A stretch of DNA of 64,000 nucleotides from Oryzias latipes (Eukaryota > Chordata > Actinopteri > Beloniformes > Adrianichthyidae): NCBI RefSeq assembly GCF_002234675.1, contig NC_019868.2:24566293-24630292 (forward strand). The letters run 5' to 3'. Positions 58,026 to 64,000 of this stretch are shown in pieces. The position numbers and the translations under genes were made by a program. Every line of letters begins with the position of its first letter. Within the stretch, counting starts at the first letter, position 1. A model generated the notes under the pieces. That model ran no database searches. It was given only the letters and a program-made list of their open reading frames with translations, and was not told the origin of the DNA.

Positions 58026-61000
58026 ATGTCTGCCAAGGTGAGCGCCGAGGAGATCGAGGAGATCAGGGAAGGGTTCAAGAAAGTCGGTGAGTTAAGATCG
58101 ATGCCCTGCGGTCACCATCTCCACATAGATTCATTATTTTCCTCAAATCTTTTGATCACACAGCAAATAGAGGTAGCCTACAAATGGAAAAAGAGTAACA
58201 ATTGTGAGAAGAAAATAACTACAAAGTACTAAAATGATCCGTCCATGCAGCAAGCCATCTTATCTAATGATATCAAAATCAAGAAACAAGGAGTTCCAAC
58301 TGGAGGATAGAATGATTTCAATCTGATTTCTATTCAGCCCAATCATATGTTTTTTTTTAGTTCTGAGCAAATAGTTATTATTAATTTTTTTTAATGTACT
58401 TAATTATAGTTCATTGCGATTAGTGACACAAAACTAGTGTATTTAGTGGAAATGACTCATTTTAGAACTTATTTAGCTAAATATTTTTACTGTACATTTT
58501 TGTACTTTTGTAAATTGTACGTTTTTTTGTGAAATTCCTTTTCTTATGCATGTATTCACTGAACAGTGATCGGCTCTCTTCTTGTTCATGTGTATAGTGA
58601 CAATAAAGGCATTCTATTCTATTCTATTCTATTCTATTCTATTCTATTCTATTCTATTCTATTCTATTTTATTCTAAAATGAGAATGCAACCTTAGTAAA
58701 CATTGGCCTTTCAAAATAAATCCCCATAAATTTTAATAGTACCACTCATTCATAAAATATAAATCTGAATTTTGATTTCCAAAATAATCACAATGAATGC
58801 CAGCCTAATATTTATTGAATTTTAATATAATATCCTTGAAATTGAATCCAAAATTACAGTCAAATTTGAGTTTATTTTTATTTTTCATTATAAATCAAGT
58901 TTTTCTATTGTCAAGAGTTGGAGCAAAAAGATTTAGACCAATTTTAATAATAATTTCCTTATTTCTATATGTCTTAATGAGACAATAATTTATCAACTAA
59001 ACTAATAAACCTGGTAAAATATCTTAACTGTCTAAAAACAAGGTTTGAGATCTTTGCAAGGATCAAATTGTTTGCAGTGAAAAATGTACTTTCAATATAT
59101 GGAAGCATATCTGTCTCATAATTCAAAATAAAACCCATTTTGAATCACGAGACAGACATGATTCCATATAAACAATACAGATATAAAAGAATAGTTATTA
59201 TTTTGTATTGACACTGCAATTCAGTAAGGGGGGACTTTAAAAGAGCCATCATTTTAGTACTGACCGTTGTTGTTTCTTTTCCCCTGCCTTCCCCCGCTGT
59301 GCGCAGACGTGGACGGTAACGGTTACATCTGTGCGAAAGAACTGGGTGACCTGTTCCGCGAGGTGGGCTGTCCGCTGCCCGGATACCAGATCAGGGAGCT
59401 CCTGCAGAAGCTGGACCGCGACAAAGACAGCCGCATCAGCTTTGACGAGTTCACCACTGTAGGTAACACCGACTAACCTACTAACTAACTAACCATCTGA
59501 CTCAATATAGAAAATCACAGACTGATCAGCTAAGAAACAAAAAAAAACTAATCCTAGTTACAGTTTTGTGACTTCATGATGTAACTTTTTAAAAGTATGA
59601 ATAATGTTATTGTTCTATTTTAGTTTTTCTTCATCTTATAGCTGTAACCAGCAATCACGCCCCTCTTGTGAAAAAAAACAGTCTATTTGATAAAAGCAGA
59701 AAAATACCATGTTTTTGTGGTACCCAAAGTAAACTGAGAGTAATATCAGTTAAATGTCCTAAATTTTGATTTGCTTTGACAATGTCAACTAGAATTTTTC
59801 CTAAATACCAACATGTTTTCCTGGATGCCAGAATGCACTGTTTTTGGTTGGTGGTGTCATGGCATGACTGTGGTGCACAACTTTACTGGTTCAATACCTG
59901 GCGCTTGCATTTTTCACAAAAACAACTTTTTTATGGTGCTGTTTTCACATTATTTATGGTCAGCTTTAATCATTTATTTATTTTAGTATTATTAGTAGTG
60001 TTTTTTTTGTGCCAATTATTATCCTTTAAGTTTTATTTTCATTCAGCAACATAGCATTCAGCCTTGCATTTTCTTCTGGAAATGCAGCTCCTTCTAGTTT
60101 AGTAAAATTATTTTTCAAAATACTGAACAGTTTTTATGGAAGAGTATTGCATTCAGTTTACTCCGGTGTACCCAATATAAATTCTAAAAATTAATTTAAG
60201 GAATTTGGTTTTTGTTGGTTCATTTACGGCGGCAGCAATTGACAGCAGCCAATAAATTAATAAATACATTTTAAATGAATGATTAGATAAATAAATAACT
60301 GCTGGCACTAAATTATAGACGTGTAAAAATGGAACAAAAATTTTTTTTTTTAACTGAATGCAATATGCTTCTATACAATTAGATTCTCTATACATAAAAA
60401 ACTAATATGCAAGTTTGTTTTTTGTACTCTAATCTGAAGTGCTTAAAGTGTTGGAATGTATATTTCTTTCCTTTATTTTTTGGATGTTAGAGGTCATCTT
60501 AAATTTTCGGATTCTTGATTCTTTGAACCTAATATATTTGAATCTAGACCAGATCTTTGGGAAAAATAACAAGATTATAAGAATAAAATGTAAAATGTTG
60601 TGTCCATGTCTTCATGTAGATCTTCAAAGAGATGAAGGATGACCGCATGGCCCAGGGTTTCCGGAAAGCTCTCAACAAGAAAGAAGGCATTGTAGCCATC
60701 GGGGGCACGAGTGAGATCTCCAGCGAAGGAACCCAGCATTCAATCTCTGGTTAGAGCTCCAACAGCGGCCACTAATCTTCCTCAAACTTCCTGACATTCT
60801 GACCATCTTGTTGCTTCTTTAACTTTAGAACAGGAGCGCTTCGCCTTCACAAACTACATCAACACAGCTCTGGGGGAGGATCCTGATTGTTCGCACTTTG
60901 TGCCCATCAACCCCAACACCGGGGCTCTGTTCAAAGCCGTGGCGGATGGCATTCTGCTATGGTAAACGTCTTTCAGAGTAGCTTGTTGGCAGGTTTAAAA

Positions 61001-63587
61001 ACTCTTTTGAAGGTTATATGGTTTTTTTTTTTTTTTACTCTCGTTTGTGATGCAGCAAACTCATCAATCTTTCTGTGCCGGATACCATCGATGAAAGAAC
61101 CATCAACAAGAAGAAACTCACCCCTTTCACCACACAGGTGAGGCTGTGCCTTGAAGGTGCACATGGTATTTTAAAGGAGTTGTTTACATTTTTAAATCAG
61201 AAAGCATCTTCAAAATGAGGGAATGTGATCAGTTTGTGTGTGATTTAGTTCAGTTTATAAAATATATTGATTTATATATGTATAAATATGTATTTTTAAT
61301 TCTTTGTTTCATAACTGACATTGCTAGAAGCTCGTTACATATAAATGTGACCCCCCCCCCATAAATTCTGATTTTCTGTTTTGTATGGAAGCATACGTGT
61401 CTCATACTTCAAAATAAAAGTAAATACCTGAAACACTTTTTCATTTTCACAATAAAGCATATGCATCCATAATTTTGTTCCCATATGGAAAATTGTAAAT
61501 GTAGAGAGCGCCCTCTGCTGGAACAGAGCTTAATGCGGTTGCAGGTTTTACTTTTAACCTTTGTGCTATCCTAGGCACTTTAACATTGGGAATTGGGTCA
61601 TCTAGACCCACTAGACAGTGCTCTGAACCTTTTTTCTTCAATGGTTTGTGAACCTCACTTGTGTCCATGGATTACATGAAATCCTTCCACCTTTATCCAC
61701 CTTTGTCATGGTAGGAATAACACGTCAATGTAAGGGTGGGGTCATCTAAGATAGCACAAGGGTTAAGTCTCACTCCAATCATCTATTTTAAAAGCGTTCC
61801 CAGTGGTCTTTTAGCCAAAATCCAAAAAACTGTGTTGTTGTCTAGGACATAGTTTCTGCAGAGCGAGACTTCATTAGAGATGTGCCTAAGAGTTGTTGGT
61901 GGGACAGTTGGCGTGGAGCAACCCCGCCTCCCTTTCCTTCTCTGTTGCTGGCTAGAATATTTTCTACACCACAAATACAATCTTTTTCAAACTGCATTTT
62001 TTTGTCTGCTCCCGATTCACAACAATTTAAAGAAAGAAATTCAATTTTGAGCTAAATATAATTAAGACATGTCCACCAGTGTCAGAAAAATCCCCCAAGG
62101 ACAAAAAACACAATTTTCATTGGAGTGGGTCTTTAATTTGCCTCCACATGTCCATAGAAAGTGCTGGAGCTTGTTAATATAAGAATATGCTGCATTTTAA
62201 AAGATGTCTGTTACAAGACGGATTCAGAGGCGTCTGTTTTTACTAATGTTCAATCAAATGTATAGTTTTTTTAGTTGTTGCTTGTTGAGCACTATTAGTT
62301 ACAGGTTTCAGGTGATTGTACTGTGAAATACGGTGGCCTCACATCAACAAATCAATTAACATTAAAATATGTTAAAGATCAGAACAACAAATAAAAAAAG
62401 TAAAACAAAAAACACCAAAAAAAACATCACATTTTAGAAATCAAAATGTAAAAAAAAACTTGAAAGAAAAGTAATTTCAGGAAATAAAATTGACTGTTAA
62501 GAAGTCAAAAAAAAGAAAACGGAAAAGGTTAACATTTCACTTTTCCTTTCATCCATCTTCTAAAACTATTTTCTCCCTCTCTGAGTCACGGGGCTGCTGG
62601 AGCTTATCCCACCACTTTTATTGCAGGAAATTAGTATTATTTTCAAAAATGTTTCCTTTTTTTTCATTTTTTGTTTGTTTATTTGTGAATTGTGTGAATT
62701 TTTTCTTGATTTCTTAAAACTTTTTATAATTTGTTTTTAATTGTTGTGATCATTATCATGTTTTTTTGAGTTGAGTGATTTGTTGATTTCATTTGGACTT
62801 CAGGGCCACCGTAGGGGAAGACTCTATATGCTACTAAAAAGGATTAGACTCTGGATTCACCTTTTTGTCCCTCATTGAGGGCTCTGGTCTGTGAAGTTGT
62901 TGCATCAGGAGATTATTTGATGGTTTCTGCTTCAACAGGAGAATCTGAACTTGGCTCTGAACTCGGCTTCAGCCATCGGCTGCCAGGTTGTAAACATCGG
63001 GGCTCAGGACCTAAAGGAGGGCAAACCCCACTTAGTGCTGGGGCTCCTCTGGCAGATCATCAAGATAGGACTGTTTGCTAAGATACAGCTGAGCCGCAAT
63101 AAAGGTACGCCATCTCCGAGCATCTTAACCCAAACGTGCACAGATGATCGTGCATGTGTCTCCGTCTTTGTGCAGCCATTGCAGCTCTGCTTCAGGACGG
63201 AGAAAGCCTGGACGTGCTGATGAAGCTCAGCCCTGAGGAGCTGCTGCTGCGGTGGGTCAATTTCCACCTGAAGACAGTCGGCATGTCCATCACCAACTTC
63301 TCTGCAGACATTAAGGTGCAAAAGTTGACCAAGAGTTTTTGCTTATGTGTAAATGACTTAATTCAACATTTATTTACAGGATATATTTATGCTGCATAGT
63401 CATGTGAATTTGCCTGCTCATACATGTATATCTGGGGACAAAAATCTATAAACAGCTGTGGTTGTGAATTCATTTTTTTGTGTCTGCACAGGACTCTAAA
63501 GTCTACTTCCACCTGCTGGAGCAGATCGCTCCAGACGGCAGCAAAGAAGATGTTCCTCGAGTTGAAATTGACATGACTGGTCTCTAT
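58026..63587 (+). CDS. Plastin/fimbrin, N-terminal part (cut by window edge)
   Basis: Actin-bundling protein with two EF-hands and four calponin-homology domains; found in microvilli, stereocilia and leukocyte protrusions. Exons: 58026-58086, 59307-59458, 60620-60749, 60829-60961, 61056-61137, 62939-63104, 63176-63315, 63492-63587; total 960 nt, 320 codons in phase, continuing past the window. EF-hand 1 loop is 21-32 ([12 protein letters not shown]); EF-hand 2 loop is 57-68 ([12 protein letters not shown]). CH1 and CH2 follow from about residue 115, with signature [35 protein letters not shown] and [40 protein letters not shown] and LLRWVN favour I-plastin (pls1) over pls3 or lcp1, but several positions fit none, so no symbol is given. 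Start chosen: first Met after the acceptor, followed at once by the EF-hand helix. EF-hand 2 is about four residues shorter than in human plastins and has Ser for the usual Gly at loop position 6. Confidence 0.93.
58560..58676 (+). repeat. LINE 3' tail and (ATTCT)n microsatellite
   Basis: An L2-like 3' end (GTGACAATAAAGGC) runs straight into about 12-13 ATTCT units (58611-58675), one of them ATTTT. The pentanucleotide probably grew from the element's own tail. Lies in the first coding intron of the plastin gene. Confidence 0.85.
61554..61766. mobile_element. piggyBac-like MITE, copy 3
   Basis: TTAA at 61554-61557 and 61763-61766, with body nearly the same as copy 2. Its right-hand TTAA is also the left boundary of the family B element that follows. 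Lies in the plastin intron between CH1 exons. Confidence 0.85.
61763..62136. mobile_element. TTAA-ended MITE family B, copy 8
   Basis: Left end TTAAGTCTCACTCCAATCA, mirrored by TCATTGGAGTGGGTCTTTAA at 62117-62136. The core GTTTCTGCAGAGCGAGACTT is at about 61852-61871. No coding capacity. Confidence 0.8.
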
Positions 63588-64000
63588 GTAAGTGAAAGGA
63601 AAGGAGCAGCTCCTCCTTGATGTTCAGTTAATTTTAAATCAACATTGAAGCCGTGAGCGGCGTTGTATGGTCCACAGGTGCTACAGGCTGAGCAGCTGCT
63701 GCTAGCACCTCAGTCTTCCACTCAGCCCCAGTCACCCTGCATGTGACTTTTTTTTTCTTTTTAATGGCAGCTTATCTTTTGGTTTTATCTCCATAGCAAC
63801 TCCCTAGCAACCATTTTATGTGAAAATTTTACCTGAACAGGTCTGTGTAATTTTCAGAAGAATTGGCGAAAGGAAATGTTTGGATTTCCTCGGCAACAGA
63901 GGTTTTTTTTTTTTTTTGTTAAGTGCGGCCATATTCCTAATATCTTCATATCTTATTTCATATTATTTTGTTTCGCTTGAGCCAGGGATTCATGTATGAA
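63588..64000 (+). other. Plastin intron reaching the window edge
   Basis: Follows a consensus donor (GTAAGTG). It contains a T run at 63903-63919 and no further recognisable exon before the sequence ends. Confidence 0.7.

Overview
The window looks like a gene-dense stretch of a teleost fish nuclear chromosome. Introns are GT-AG, non-coding DNA is AT-rich, and it is full of fish-type DNA transposons, L2/Rex-like LINE tails and a degraded teleost SINE-like repeat. The repeat mix would suit a percomorph such as medaka (Oryzias), but the species is an inference. No bacterial operon, CRISPR array, rRNA or tRNA gene was seen.

Layout. (1) 1-3780: intergenic DNA and the probable 3' UTR of the first gene, with one piggyBac-like MITE. 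(2) 3781-12220, minus strand: st3gal5 (GM3 synthase), seven coding exons giving 364 aa; a probable untranslated first exon and promoter lie near 15715-16040. (3) 17428-39699, minus strand: polr1a, largest subunit of RNA polymerase I, 37 exons giving 1693 aa. (4) 39700-40053: a 354-bp head-to-head promoter. (5) 40054-50420, plus strand: ptcd3 (mitoribosomal mS39), 23 coding exons giving 671 aa. (6) 50421-58017: intergenic DNA holding LINE remnants and one unexplained exon-like block. (7) 58026 to the right edge, plus strand: the first eight coding exons (320 codons) of a plastin/fimbrin, closest to pls1; the rest is outside the window.

For all three complete genes the summed exon lengths divide exactly by three, which supports the splice models. 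The st3gal5-polr1a-ptcd3 order with a head-to-head polr1a/ptcd3 pair matches human 2p11.2 as I remember it; there IMMT follows PTCD3, whereas here a plastin does. The gene products act separately: ganglioside synthesis in the Golgi, rRNA transcription in the nucleolus, mitochondrial translation, and actin bundling. polr1a and ptcd3 share a promoter region and both serve ribosome production.

Much of the remaining sequence is transposon. Two MITE families end at TTAA (piggyBac-like), with at least 3 and 8 copies. There are hAT-type elements, one with an 8-bp target duplication, a near-perfect palindromic MITE, and several nested or abutting insertions. I found no convincing new multi-gene system; the best leads are the in-frame mini-intron of ptcd3, the shared-TTAA double insertion, the altered EF-hand 2 of the plastin, and the orphan exon-like block near 54.9 kb.
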